Source: Adiantum capillus-veneris
Lineage: Eukaryota; Streptophyta; Polypodiopsida; Polypodiales; Pteridaceae
NCBI GenBank assembly: GCA_014529385.2
Contig: CM043952.1
Location: 54,144,119 to 54,208,118, forward strand
Direction: 5' to 3'
DNA: 64,000 nucleotides
Shown: positions 1-10,249 of the stretch, one piece after another
Layout: each line of letters begins with the position of its first letter
How positions within the stretch are numbered: the stretch's first letter is position 1
Made by a program: the position numbers and the translations under genes
Notes under the pieces: generated by a model
Databases searched by the model: none
Seen by the model: only the letters and a program-made list of their open reading frames with translations
Told to the model about the DNA's origin: nothing

Positions 1-2
1 CT

Positions 3-1742
3 GATGCAGATGTACATGATGTACTTGATGAGGAAAGGGCTGAAAATGAGCAGGCTAGAGGTATGCCAAAATGGCTGGTGCACACTTTGCGTGACAGTAA
101 ATTGGATGCACCTTTATCTAGTCGTACTCGTTCAGGCTCTCGCCATGCATCTTATGCATCAGATTGTTATGCTTTGGCTGTGTCTAGTTTACATGATGTT
201 GAGGAGCCTCTGTCTTTTGATGAAGCACAGAATTCAGAAAATTGGATTGCTGCCATGAAATCAGAATATGATGCACTTATAGAGAATGACACATGGACTT
301 TATGTGATTTGCCTCCTGGCAAAAAGGCCATTGGTACAAAGTGGGTTTACAAGTTGAAACGCAAGCCGGATGGTGAGATCGATCGCCATAAGGCTCGACT
401 TGTTGCAAAGGGTTATGCACAACAAAAAGGCATAGATTATGAAGAGACTTTTGCTCCCACTTGTCGTATGACTACTGTGCGTTTTCTATGTGCATTGGCA
501 GCTCATTTTGGTTGGGATGTACATCAATCAGACATTGTTACTGCTTTCTTGAATGGTGACATATTTGAGGAAGTTTATGTAACGCAGCCTCGCGGTTTTG
601 TCATAAAAGGACAAGAGGACAAAGTGTGCAAATGTAAGAAGGCTTTGTATGGGTTGAAGCAATCTCCTCGTGCTTGGTATGAGAAAGCTGACACTCATTT
701 GGTTAAACGAGGCTTTCGTAACAGTCCAACAGAAAGCACATTGTATGTAAAGCGTGAGGATGATGTATTTCTCATTGTGGTTCTTTATGTTGATGATTTG
801 CTGATCACTGGACCAAATGAGAGACATATTGCTGAATTTAAGGCTGATTTGAATGCTACTTTCAAGATGAAAGATTTGGGGCTGTTGCATCATTACTTGG
901 GTATACAGTTTAAGCAGTGTGATGGTGGTATTGCCTTGTGTCAGAAAAGTTACATAGAGACATTGCTATGTAAGTTTGGACTTGAGGATTGCAAACCTAT
1001 TGCCACTCCCATGGAAACAGGTTTGAAGTTGAGTCTACATGATGCTGGCGATCCTGCTGATGTCACTCTTTACCAAACTGCTGTTGGCTGCCTCATTTAT
1101 GTATGCAACACGAGGCCAGATATTCAGTTTGCAGTCTCGCAGGTCAGCAGATTTATGCATAGCCCAGGGTCTAAGCATTGGCAGGCTGTCAAGAGGATTT
1201 TCCGCTACCTTAGTGGCACTTTACATCTTGGCTTGTTTTATCCCAAGGGGGGATCATTGCCGCCAGACTTACATGCTTTTTCGGACTCAGATTGGGCTGG
1301 TTGTTTTGACACGCGAGTGTCCACAAGTGGTTTTTGTTTCATGCTTGGCAGTTCATGTATATCATGGTTGAGAAAGAAGCAACCTACTGTGGCCACTTCG
1401 AGTTGTGAGGCTGAGTACAGGGCAGTCTTCACAGCTACGGTTGAGTGTGTATGGCTCAGACGCCTTATGGCTGACTTGGGTGTTGGACAGGACACTGCCA
1501 ACACTATCTACACTGACAGTCAGAGCGCATTGGCAGTTGCGAGGAACCCAGTTTTTCATGCTCGCACAAAGCACATTGAGGTGCATTACCACTATGTCAG
1601 GGAGAGGCTCTCAGCAGGAGAGATCAGCTTGGCTTATGTGCCAACACAGGACAACCTTGCAGATCTTTTCACAAAGGCATTGTCTCGTGAGAAGCTTGAA
1701 GCTTTCCGCAAAGCTTTGGGCTTACTCCCCTTTGTGGACTGA
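3..1742 (+). CDS. Ty1/copia polyprotein, C-terminal part (reverse transcriptase and RNase H), element A
   Basis: The frame is open from the left edge to a TGA at 1740-1742, so this is the C-terminal ~580 residues of a copia Pol that begins outside the window. Upstream of the first internal ATG (63) the frame still matches the related copy near 57.5 kb, so 63 is not the true start. Reverse transcriptase motifs are clear: [38 protein letters not shown] and the catalytic YVDD at 786-797. RNase H follows with FSDSDWAG, TSSCEAEYRA and YTDSQSALA, and the end matches the usual copia ending (DNLADLFTKAL). It makes cDNA from element RNA in virus-like particles. There are no internal stops, unlike the other copia copies here, so it is the youngest copia copy in the window. 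The 3' LTR follows directly. Confidence 0.95.
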   Translation, partial: DADVHDVLDEERAENEQARGMPKWLVHTLRDSKLDAPLSSRTRSGSRHASYASDCYALAVSSLHDVEEPLSFDEAQNSENWIAAMKSEYDALIENDTWTLCDLPPGKKAIGTKWVYKLKRKPDGEIDRHKARLVAKGYAQQKGIDYEETFAPTCRMTTVRFLCALAAHFGWDVHQSDIVTAFLNGDIFEEVYVTQPRGFVIKGQEDKVCKCKKALYGLKQSPRAWYEKADTHLVKRGFRNSPTESTLYVKREDDVFLIVVLYVDDLLITGPNERHIAEFKADLNATFKMKDLGLLHHYLGIQFKQCDGGIALCQKSYIETLLCKFGLEDCKPIATPMETGLKLSLHDAGDPADVTLYQTAVGCLIYVCNTRPDIQFAVSQVSRFMHSPGSKHWQAVKRIFRYLSGTLHLGLFYPKGGSLPPDLHAFSDSDWAGCFDTRVSTSGFCFMLGSSCISWLRKKQPTVATSSCEAEYRAVFTATVECVWLRRLMADLGVGQDTANTIYTDSQSALAVARNPVFHARTKHIEVHYHYVRERLSAGEISLAYVPTQDNLADLFTKALSREKLEAFRKALGLLPFVD

Positions 1743-1805
1743 TCCTGTCCTCAGGGCATGGCACTTCCCTTTACTCATGTGCCAGCTCTCGTTCACCGCA
1801 TCACT

Positions 1806-1817
1806 CCAGGGGGGATT
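1806..1817 (+). other. Polypurine tract of copia element A
   Basis: A purine-rich run (ccaggggggatt) lies directly before the 3' LTR. This is where plus-strand DNA synthesis is primed in LTR elements. Its position, 64 bases after the pol stop, fits. Confidence 0.7.
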
Positions 1818-2044
1818 TGTTACCATATACATGTGGTAGTGATGTGTGTGAACACACTAGGACCGCCGGGGCATTTTTTCCCTCTTTAGGAGGTTTTTTC
1901 CCCCGTGCATTGTATATACGCCCATCACTCTAGGGCTATCCATCTTTCCATTGCACACTAAGGAATACACTCTCTATTGTGTGCCTTGAGCTTCCTTCGT
2001 CTTCTCCAAGCTGTGTGTGTTTCTCTGCAACCCTAATTCCAACA
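1818..2044 (+). repeat. 3' LTR of copia element A
   Basis: A 227 bp segment starts TGTTACCATATACATG and ends CCCTAATTCCAACA, the canonical TG...CA. Inverted copies of the same LTR occur at 4275-4511 and 60407-60634. It contains a tata-like gtatatacgcc near the middle. The sequence immediately after it is antisense integrase of another copia copy, so the target duplication cannot be checked without the left part of the element. Confidence 0.9.
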
Positions 2045-3912
2045 CATTTTGAGACATTTTGTCATTGCCATAAATTGTTTGAAGCACATAAAAACTTCGG
2101 ACTTCGCTTTAAGCGGAAATACCCATGCATGCCTGGAGTAATCATATATGAAAGTCACGAAGTAAAGGTAATTGCCCAAGGACGGAGTTTGCATGGGGCC
2201 ACAAACATCACTATGCACAAGCTGCAACCTGCATGTGGCCTGAACTGAACCATCCTTTGAAAACGTAGAACGCTGCATCTTACCCAAAAGATAGCCTTCA
2301 CAAACATGTTTGACAGGTGCTTCAAGAGGCGGCAAAGAAGCAACCATATCAGATTTTTGCAAACGCAACAAAATGGCAAAATTCAGATGACCAAAACGTG
2401 CATGCCAAAGTTTTGCATCTAAAATAGCCCTTGAATCTGCAACAGCATTTGCAAAATTTTGTTCACGGTTGTCATACAAAGTGAGCTTATACAGCCCACA
2501 ACACAAAAGGCCAGATGCAACAATTTCATCACCAAAACTAAGATCATGAATTGTACATTTGTCATCCACAAATTTGACTACAAGTCCAAGTCTAGCAAGT
2601 GCGGATACATACAAGAGATTCTTCTTGATCCCAGGTACATAAAGTGCATCAACAAGTGTGAAGGAACTGCCATTTGCAGGAGTAAGCACAATCTTTCCAA
2701 CTCCCTGAATCGGATAAGAGGCATTGTTGGCACAAGTGACTGAATTCCCATGAGGGACAGACTCAAGAGAGGTGAACAATTCACGATGTGAGGTAATGTG
2801 GTTTGTAGCACCATTGTCGAAATACCACACATGTGAATCTGCAGCAACAACTGACAAGCATGCATCATGGACAACAGGATTGTAAGTGCACTCTACGCTA
2901 AAGAACCATTATGCATCAACATCAGCAACACGGTCTCCTTTCACAGAAGACTCAACAATGGCTGCATATGTAGTGGAACCAACATTTGTAGTGGAACCAC
3001 CCTCTTTCTTCTTAGCCTCTTTGGCCTTTAGCTTAGGACACGACTTGATTAAGTGATTATTAGCTTTACAATAATGGCAACGCATTTTCTTTTTGACCTT
3101 ATCACCAGAATTTCCAGATGAGTTGCTGCCATCAGAAGCATTAGGAACATAATTTTTTCCACTTGCAGCAGAACCATAAGAAGTGGCTGTATTGCTGTTA
3201 CCACCCTTTCTCTGAGAAGCAATAAAAGCCTGTTCAACTGCACGCTGCCTAGTCCTGTTTTTTCTAGAAAGTGACTCTTGCAACTGCAATGTGCATAATG
3301 CATCAAACTTGACAACTTCAGGATTTCCTTGGGTCATAAGTCTCCAAGTATTAGCAAAAGTCTGGTAAGAATTTGGTAAAGCATCAAGAACAGTCTGCAC
3401 AAGGGAACTATATGAAATGACTTCACCTGTAGAAATAAGTTGCTCATTGATATCCTTGAGACTAGAAAGGAAAGTGTCCATATCATCTTCCTCATGCATA
3501 ATCTTCGACTCCAGCTCTCTACGCAGCAAATCAATTTTAGCCTCATTGCCACTTGCATAAAGACCAGCCAAAATATCCCAAGCCTGTTTTGCAGATTTTG
3601 CTAAACGGATGTGAGGAACAATCATGCGCTTCACAGACAACACAATCAATGGATGAACCTGCATATCCTTTACATCCCAACAAGATTGTTCTGTCGTAGG
3701 CAAAACAACTCTAATAGCAGCAAGACTTGCAAAACCTCAACATCGCCTACATCCTCAGAACCAGGACGTACATCAATGCCCTGCACAATATTCCAGACGC
3801 CCTTTGACACAAGAACGTGCTGCATCATATAAGCCCACATAGGGTAATTGTCTCCATCCAACCTGTCCTCAGCAGCAAACATCTTGAAGACATCTGTGTT
3901 GTTGTCAGCCAT
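2045..3912 (-). pseudogene. Ty1/copia gag-protease-integrase, element 2, cut by element A
   Basis: Read on the minus strand from an ATG at 3912 (MADNNTDVFKMF). The Gag part (UBN2-type) continues to a zinc knuckle CHYCKANNHLIKSC near 3060-3100. The protease active site reads FDNGATNHIT, where DSGAT is usual, near 2810. The GAG-pre-integrase motif KLWHARFGHLN is near 2400 and the integrase N-terminal part (VHSDVCGPM) near 2210. At 2045 the frame meets the 3' LTR of element A, so the rest of integrase and RT/RNase H must lie left of the window or be lost. Two lesions are seen: a frameshift near 3700 and a single in-frame stop at 2909-2911. The family is the same as element A and copia B. Confidence 0.9.
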
Positions 3913-4260
3913 GGTAAATGCTGCACCTGATGTGAAAACTGCCCGAAAATAGGAGAAACGGAGCGGGAACAACACATACTATATAGCACAAACCGTAGAA
4001 GACTATAAGGCACATGTTATGCAGAAATCGACACTGACAGAAATTCTGTACAAAATGACGAAATTGCATGTGCAAACCTGCCTGTAGTGAAAACGAAGGC
4101 GGAAATGAGCCTGAATCATAAATATGAGCAGACTAAGCTCTATGAGCTTTCTCGAAATATTTGTCGACCTGCGAACGCTCGCCAAACCTCACTGTAATCA
4201 AAGAAAGTGAGTAGGCGTATGTTGGAGCAGCTGGCGACTAAGCTGGGGAGGACGTAACCT

Positions 4261-4272
4261 GCTCTGATACCA
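4261..4272 (-). other. Primer-binding site of element 2
   Basis: The complement reads TGGTATCAGAGC, the standard site for the 3' end of plant initiator methionine tRNA. It lies 2 bases from the LTR edge. Confidence 0.85.
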
Positions 4273-4274
4273 AT

Positions 4275-4511
4275 TGTTGGAATTAGGGTTGCAGAGAAAT
4301 GCACACAACTTGGAGAAGACGAAGGAAGCTCAAGGCACACAATAGAGAGTGTGTTACTTACTGTGCAATGGAAAGATAGATAGCCCTAGAGCGATGGGTG
4401 TATATACGATGCTCGGGGGGGGGGGGGGGGGGGAACCTCCTTAAGAGGGAAAAAATGCCCAGGTGGTGCTAGTGTGTTCACACACATCACTACCACATGT
4501 GTATGGTAACA
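4275..4511 (-). repeat. 5' LTR of copia element 2
   Basis: This is the inverted copy of the 1818-2044 LTR. It runs from tgttggaattaggg to atggtaaca, and is about 10 bp longer because of a run of 19 G (4415-4433). It borders the primer-binding site on its left and a different copia relic on its right. Confidence 0.88.
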
Positions 4512-4975
4512 ATGGCATGCTTCAGATGTTGGTAGTTTGATGGTCTTGATGTTGCATTTGCAATGGGAGTGGTTAGTAGGTACATGGAAAATCCTGGAAA
4601 AAAGCATTGGGAAATATTGAAGGGTATTACAAGGTGCCTCAAGGGAGCAAAGGATTTGTGCATTTGCTTTGGCAAGTACAAGGCATCTGTGGTGGGCTTT
4701 ACAGATGCAGACTATGTTGGTCATGCGGACTGCAGGAAGTCAGTCTACTTCAGGGTATGTTTTCACATTCACACCGGGATCAGTCTCTTGGATATCCAAG
4801 CTACCAAAAGTGTCTTGCATTGTCTACAATAGAGGCAAAGTATGTTGCTAATATCAAGGCATGCAAGGAGGTGTTATGGCTGTCATGCTTGGGGGAGAGC
4901 TTGGAATTTCAGAGATTGTAATTCTCCATTTTGACAGTCAGAGTGCTATCATGCTAGCTCAAAATTTTGTCGATC
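4512..4975 (+). pseudogene. Ty1/copia RNase H relic, element C
   Basis: A decayed frame starting near 4545 reads GVVSRYMENPGKKHWEILKG and then FTDADYVGHADCRKS, the end of copia RT and the RNase H domain. Later pieces (WLS/YGCHAWG region, SQSAIMLAQN) continue in shifted frames with stops. Its upstream part is displaced by element 2, so C was the target of that insertion. It is a different copia lineage from element A. Confidence 0.8.
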
Positions 4976-5074
4976 GCGACAGATGATGGGGGTTGGATTG
5001 ATGTAGGTGTTTTTTGCTTTGTACATAGCCGATTCTTTCCTCCACTTCAGGCATATTTCCTTTTGGTGGGAGGT

Positions 5075-5330
5075 TGTTGGGATAAAGGGCCACGTGCCCG
5101 TCCACACCCTTATTGGGCGGTTGTATATTCGCACCCTTATCAAGTGGTTGTATAATCCTACACTATAACTATTAAAAAACCTAAGGAGGTACAAATCTTT
5201 TGTATCCACAAACATTGTGTTGAAGCTATCCTCTCCATCTCTAACTTCTGCTCGTCTTCTATGCGTGCATCTCCATCACTTTACTAATGTGTTGATTCTA
5301 CAGTTCAATCAAACTACTATATTTGATTCC
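5075..5330 (+). repeat. Probable 3' LTR of copia relic C (right end uncertain)
   Basis: A purine-rich stretch (ttggtgggagg) is followed at 5075 by TGTTGGGATAAAGGGCC. The placement after an RNase H relic and the resemblance of this start to the LTRs at 54277 and 52776 (TGTTGGGGTA.AGGCG) support a 3' LTR. I cannot fix the right end; 5330 is a guess. Confidence 0.5.
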
Positions 5331-7443
5331 GCAGTTTGAGTGTTTGCCACGTATGATTGAGAAAGATAAAAGATTATATCCTTGTATTAAGCCAGTTCAA
5401 AGCACGTTGAAGCTTTGTAAGCATCTCCAACTCCTTGGATGAAATAGATGTCTATAGAAGCATTTTGCCGCTACTCATCGTGCATCATTAAGATAAGACC
5501 ATTGGTCTCCAATACCACCTCCATAAGCAACTTCTAGTCCTGGTAGTTAGCAGCAATTTGTAATCCTTAAAAAAGAGCCACCAAATATGCACAACCAAAT
5601 GAAACTATCACAAGAGCTCAAAACAGGAGGGTTCTCTGAAGCTCCATTGATTGCCTCTACCAAAGTTGGAGCTGGGTTGAGGTTAGCCCCACCATAAGTG
5701 ATCCTTTCTCTTGTAAGAACAAGAAGAAATCTTAGCTCTCACAACACTATAATCACCCACCGGTCAGATAAGCCACTCAAACATGAGAAATGAAACCGTA
5801 TAGCAGAGATTGAACGAGACAGATATCACTTGCACTTTTTCCACGATGCGGGAGAGATGTCATCACTCTTCGGGGGAGACGTTATTCAACTTGAGTTGAG
5901 CAGCCTGGTGGAAATTCCTTATTGATTAGTAATCACAAAAAAGGTGTAGCTACCCTCTAGTAGAGTGCCTGTAGTGGTATTTCTTTCTTGATTAGTAGTC
6001 ACATGTTACAATTGTTTTGGGCAACTATGCACTCCTAATCTATCTTACAACTAGGCTCATCGAGCCCTAGAAAGCTCCTACCATGTAAAAAGTGGGCAAC
6101 ATCAGCAATTGTCGTATGCTACCACATCAGCAAAGTCCATACAATCCAAAATTTACAAAAAAAAAAACATCATTTAATGGGTCATAAGACATAGAGAAAG
6201 CTCCTTTGTCCCACTATTGACCTACCATGTGTGTGTAACCATGTCATTGGCTCAGAACACACACACCGCCACCCACACCCATACACAAATATTCAAGACT
6301 TGTCAAATAAAGCTTTAGGGTTTCTTGGGATTGTTTCTATGACAGTAAGATTTCTCCTTCTTCTTCTCTCTCACATGCACAAAAATAGAGAAACACAGTA
6401 AATGGACCATGACTCCAAAGTGCATAAAATATATAAACAACTCGATTCAATGGTAAAGAAGGAGATCAAGACCTTCATTGAGGTAGCCAAAAAAACCAAG
6501 GCAAAGGTAGAGGAGAAGCCAAATTGGATTGAGTTGGTACTAAATATAGCTTTTAGAGTAATTAACAACGCAAATGCATGGCGTGCATGGGAATCAATCC
6601 TAGCAAGGTTTGACTGACATATTCTCCAAACTTGTGAGCACGTTCACAATAATTCAAAGAGAGCTCCCAAGAGACAAAGAGAATGTATCAAGTGTTTGCG
6701 TATGCTTATCACTCCAGGTAAACATAAAAAATATATAACTTGGCAAAAGGGCTAAGACATTCAATCCACAAGCTCAAAGGCTGCTACATGAATTGAATAA
6801 AATTTGGCTAGTCAAAGAATTGTCAACATTGTTTTTTTGGTACAACTTGTAACTTTTGGAAGGACAAATCACGGCAAAACCAACATTAATCCAACTCTTT
6901 GGCACAACACAATCTACTTATAGCACTGGTTAGTTTCTCCACACCTGTTTCTAATCACATGCTTGATTCCATGGATGGTAAAAGCAACATCATAAGTGTA
7001 CCCGAAGACAAAAATAGTGAGAGGTAAACATGAACGTTGATTATAATTGCCACACAATTAGAATGAATATGAGACTAGTAGATAAATAAATCAAGCAGTC
7101 TCACATAGTATCCTCTATCAAGCCAAATTAAAGCTTAATAGGTTAAGGAATTAAGGAGTCAAGGAGTCAATCACAAATGGACTATCAACAACCTCGATTT
7201 AGTGCAGAGTAAGAAGAAATTTAACATAGCAACCATTCATTTCTTTCTTTCAATGTAGTAGGAACTAATATGCCCAATTAAAAACTTGCACCATCTGTGA
7301 TCGCTTACATTTTCAATACCCAACCAAAAGTCTTGTTTTCTTCAAGGTCATTTTTCATGTGCAATGATATGTTCATCCATGTAGGTGTTATTTTCTCCAT
7401 CTAGGACTGCTACTAAAGTCCAGAACAAAACCTGCATCTTTAG
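5331..7443. other. No recognisable gene; decayed intergenic or old repeat sequence
   Basis: I see no conserved motifs. The longest frame (6402-6617, about 70 codons, lysine-rich) has no recognisable domain. The right end (up to 7447) is the left flank of the gypsy insertion. Its continuation at 16175 is copia RNase H, so part of this stretch may be the 3' end of that copia element, but I could not confirm it. Confidence 0.5.
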
Positions 7444-7447
7444 ACGT

Positions 7448-8595
7448 TGTAAGCGGGATGAAAACACACACAGCGCCTCTATAACGACCCGTCACACACT
7501 CTTGGGAAGATACACACACACACACTATGGGGCACCACTCGGCTTAGACAACACACCTGGCCGAGACAGGGAACACACCTCTGGAGTGAGAGGAGAGAGA
7601 CTATCCACTTGCCCACTCCACACAGACACACACACACACACACACACACCCAAAAAACTCAGCTCAAAAGAGGAGAATTTCTGATGTTTAGATACAATTG
7701 AGCTTGGGCCAACACCAATGGGGCAAATAGCTCACACACTATGGGTGAAAGAAGCCAGATACAATCACAAACTGGAGCAGAAACTTCGCTCATAGGAGGA
7801 ACTTACACAGAAAAACAACAGGAAAAGAGTGAGGAATTTGGCAAAATGGACAGCGCCATCGCGTCCGGAACGGCCCAAAACCCCAGTCTACAATGTCAAA
7901 GTGCTCAAATCCGACCTCGGATGAGCAGTTTACGGCCAAAACAGGCTCCAAAATGGGCAAAAACACACCTGCGGCTGTTCCTCCTCTCTTCTCCACGTTT
8001 TTTCCTGGTCTTCTCTCAGTTTTTTCAGTTCCCACACTTAGCCTTATTAGTTGGGCACCCTTGGCCTTTTAGATGACCTCAAACGGACCCCGAACAGGCC
8101 AAAAACTGACCTCGCAGTGCATAGTTGTCACCTTTTTGCATCATTCTCACACCTGGCACTCAACTTTTTTCCAATAATGCATCTCGCCACCACGTGAAGT
8201 GGCCCCAAAAAAAGGTCCTCATGATGACCTTTCTGCATAATTCTCACAAGCAAACACCCACGTTGTGTCCGTCCTCATCCGCGTGCAAATATTGACCTCG
8301 TTCGCCCTCCTGACGCCACTAGATGCCATCTGACGCACCTGCTGACCTCACGTCGTCGACCCGCGGATAGCTTCCTCGAGAAGTTTTACGCGCTACCAAC
8401 TCCTCATTATTGTATAAAAAACACACTGGTACTGGTAATAGTGAAAATCGCTGCACTATGTACATGTTGTCCTACCTGTACACATGTGGGCCCCACATAA
8501 CCACCTGGCTAAGGAAAATGGGCAATCCTTTATTTGATGCACCATGCATGTGTATGTACATATGCGAAATCCCTTGCTCCAAAAAACTCCTGACA
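7448..8595 (-). repeat. 3' LTR of the Tat-like gypsy element
   Basis: A 1148 bp copy runs from TGTAAGCGGG to CTCCTGACA. It holds CA repeats and a conserved tail ending in caaaaaactcctgaca. Compared with the right copy I see g/a at the ctgcggctgtt site, a/g at the cactcaactt site and two CA-repeat length differences. Small open frames inside it recur in the other LTR and are not genes. Confidence 0.95.
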
Positions 8596-8623
8596 TAATT
8601 TGCCCATCCCCTAGCCTGCTAGA

Positions 8624-10249
8624 TCATTCATGATCAGCAGCAGCAAAGAGAGATATGAGACTCGCCGCATCACAGGTCTCCTCATCCCTCACCAACACAG
8701 CTTGATCCACAGACAGCTCATCTTGCTCCACCATCATCAACCTGGCATGATACAACTTAAGACGCAATCCATTTACCCTTGACGTATGTAGAACACCATC
8801 CAGGTTAGCCAGCTGATATGTGCCATTTGGAAAACACTCTACTACCTTGAAAGGGCCTTCCCACTTAATTTGAAACTTCTTTTGGAAGGTGTTGTCCAGC
8901 TTACTGTTGTAGCGCAAAACCAAGTCATGTTGCTTGATACCCTTACTTTTGACCTTTTCATTTAGCTTTGTCAAAGCCTTATCCTGCCTCTGCCCATAAT
9001 GCTCCAAAGCGCTCATCCTATCCAACTGGACCTCTTGTAACTGCAAGAGCCTCTCTTTGAATGCATCACTAGGCGGCCCAAGCAACTTCTCTAACATCTT
9101 GACCGCAGGCAACTCTACCTCCACAGGCAATAGTGCTTCCTTTCCATACACCAAATGAAATGGAGTAAACCCTGTACCTGTCTTCACCGAAGTACGGTAA
9201 GCCCATAATGCACTAGGCAATTCCAAATCCCAATTCTTTCCTTGGTGTTCTGTCACTTTCGAAAGAATCTGTACCAACTCACCATTGAATCTTTCATTCA
9301 AGCCATTACACTGCGGGTAATAAGGAGTGGTATGCTGGTGCCTAATCTTCATCTTTACACATAAAAAATCTAGCAGTTTAGCTCTAAAGCCAGGCCCCTT
9401 ATCTGAAAGTAACTCCAGTGGCACCCCAAACTTGCAACATATTTCATCATACACAAATTTTGCCACATCCTTTGCAGTGATCTGTTTTACTGCTATAGCC
9501 TCTGCCCATCTAGAGAGATAGTCCACTGCCGTCAAGATATAGCTTTTGCCCCTGCTTGTGATAGGTAACGGGCCTATTGCATCAATCCCCCACTTTTCAA
9601 ACACATCAAACGCCATAATGGTTTTTCGTAGCTCTGGCTTCAACACTCTCTTCCCAAATGCTTGACACCTATTGCAAGACCTACACCAATGGTGAACATC
9701 CTTGTGCAAACTAGGCCATACATACCCCTCTTGCAAAATCTTATGCAAGGTGATCTTTAGAGCAAAATGGCCACCACATGCGCCTTCGTGATTCTCTTCC
9801 AACACTCTGTAAAGCTCCTCCCGCCAAGGTACACGTCTCGACACGAGATCAGCCCCTTTCATGTATAAGACATCACCAATCAATTTGTACCTGTATGCTC
9901 TACGCACAAAGCCATACTTCTTAGACTTCTGAATCTCCTTTGGAATGATTCCTGTTAGCAAAAACTCCTCTTCTTGAGCCAAACTTTCCCGGCCATGATA
10001 AAGAGGTAAAGTGGTCCTCAACACAAATAGCTCCCCAATCATGCCTTGAGCTGCTTCATGTGCCTCTCCATTTAGAGCACGTTCAATGTGTCTGATACTC
10101 CATGCTTCAAACTTTTTTAACAGGCCTTTAATTCTGAAGCACATTTCCTTCAATGAGGTGTTCTTGCTCTTCCACACACCCAACACTTGCTTCACCACTA
10201 ACAAGGCATCACCTTTTATGCTCAACCTTCGACCCCATGCTTCAAACAA
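8624..10249 (-). CDS. Gypsy Pol, second part: end of RNase H, integrase, GPF module
   Basis: About 540 codons in the frame that follows a break near 10225-10250. It begins with the missing end of the second RNase H (RLSIKGDALLVV, IRHIERALNGEAHEA). Integrase follows: zinc-binding HHWCRSCNRCQ near 9670, then the D,D-35-E core with GIDAIGPLP, LLSDKGPGF and GLNERFNGELV; there are 35 residues between the last D and the E. The C-terminal GPY/F-type module reads KWEGPFKVVECFPNGTYQL. There is no chromodomain. No canonical ATG start exists for this frame, so it is the continuation of the upstream polyprotein rather than a separate gene. Confidence 0.92.
   Translation of the reverse strand: MFEAWGRRLSIKGDALLVVKQVLGVWKSKNTSLKEMCFRIKGLLKKFEAWSIRHIERALNGEAHEAAQGMIGELFVLRTTLPLYHGRESLAQEEEFLLTGIIPKEIQKSKKYGFVRRAYRYKLIGDVLYMKGADLVSRRVPWREELYRVLEENHEGACGGHFALKITLHKILQEGYVWPSLHKDVHHWCRSCNRCQAFGKRVLKPELRKTIMAFDVFEKWGIDAIGPLPITSRGKSYILTAVDYLSRWAEAIAVKQITAKDVAKFVYDEICCKFGVPLELLSDKGPGFRAKLLDFLCVKMKIRHQHTTPYYPQCNGLNERFNGELVQILSKVTEHQGKNWDLELPSALWAYRTSVKTGTGFTPFHLVYGKEALLPVEVELPAVKMLEKLLGPPSDAFKERLLQLQEVQLDRMSALEHYGQRQDKALTKLNEKVKSKGIKQHDLVLRYNSKLDNTFQKKFQIKWEGPFKVVECFPNGTYQLANLDGVLHTSRVNGLRLKLYHARLMMVEQDELSVDQAVLVRDEETCDAASLISLFAAADHE

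Noticed and set aside
528-893. Minus-strand 121-codon frame within copia A
   Set aside because: A shadow of the intact plus-strand reverse transcriptase with no motif of its own.
6402-6617. 71-codon Lys-rich frame as a small gene
   Set aside because: No recognisable domain, no supporting context and ordinary length for chance in AT-rich sequence.
7741-8076. A 111-codon frame (MGERSQIQSQTGAETS) that recurs exactly at 15316-15651
   Set aside because: It lies entirely inside the two LTRs of the same element, so its repetition is expected; no domain or coding signal supports a gene.
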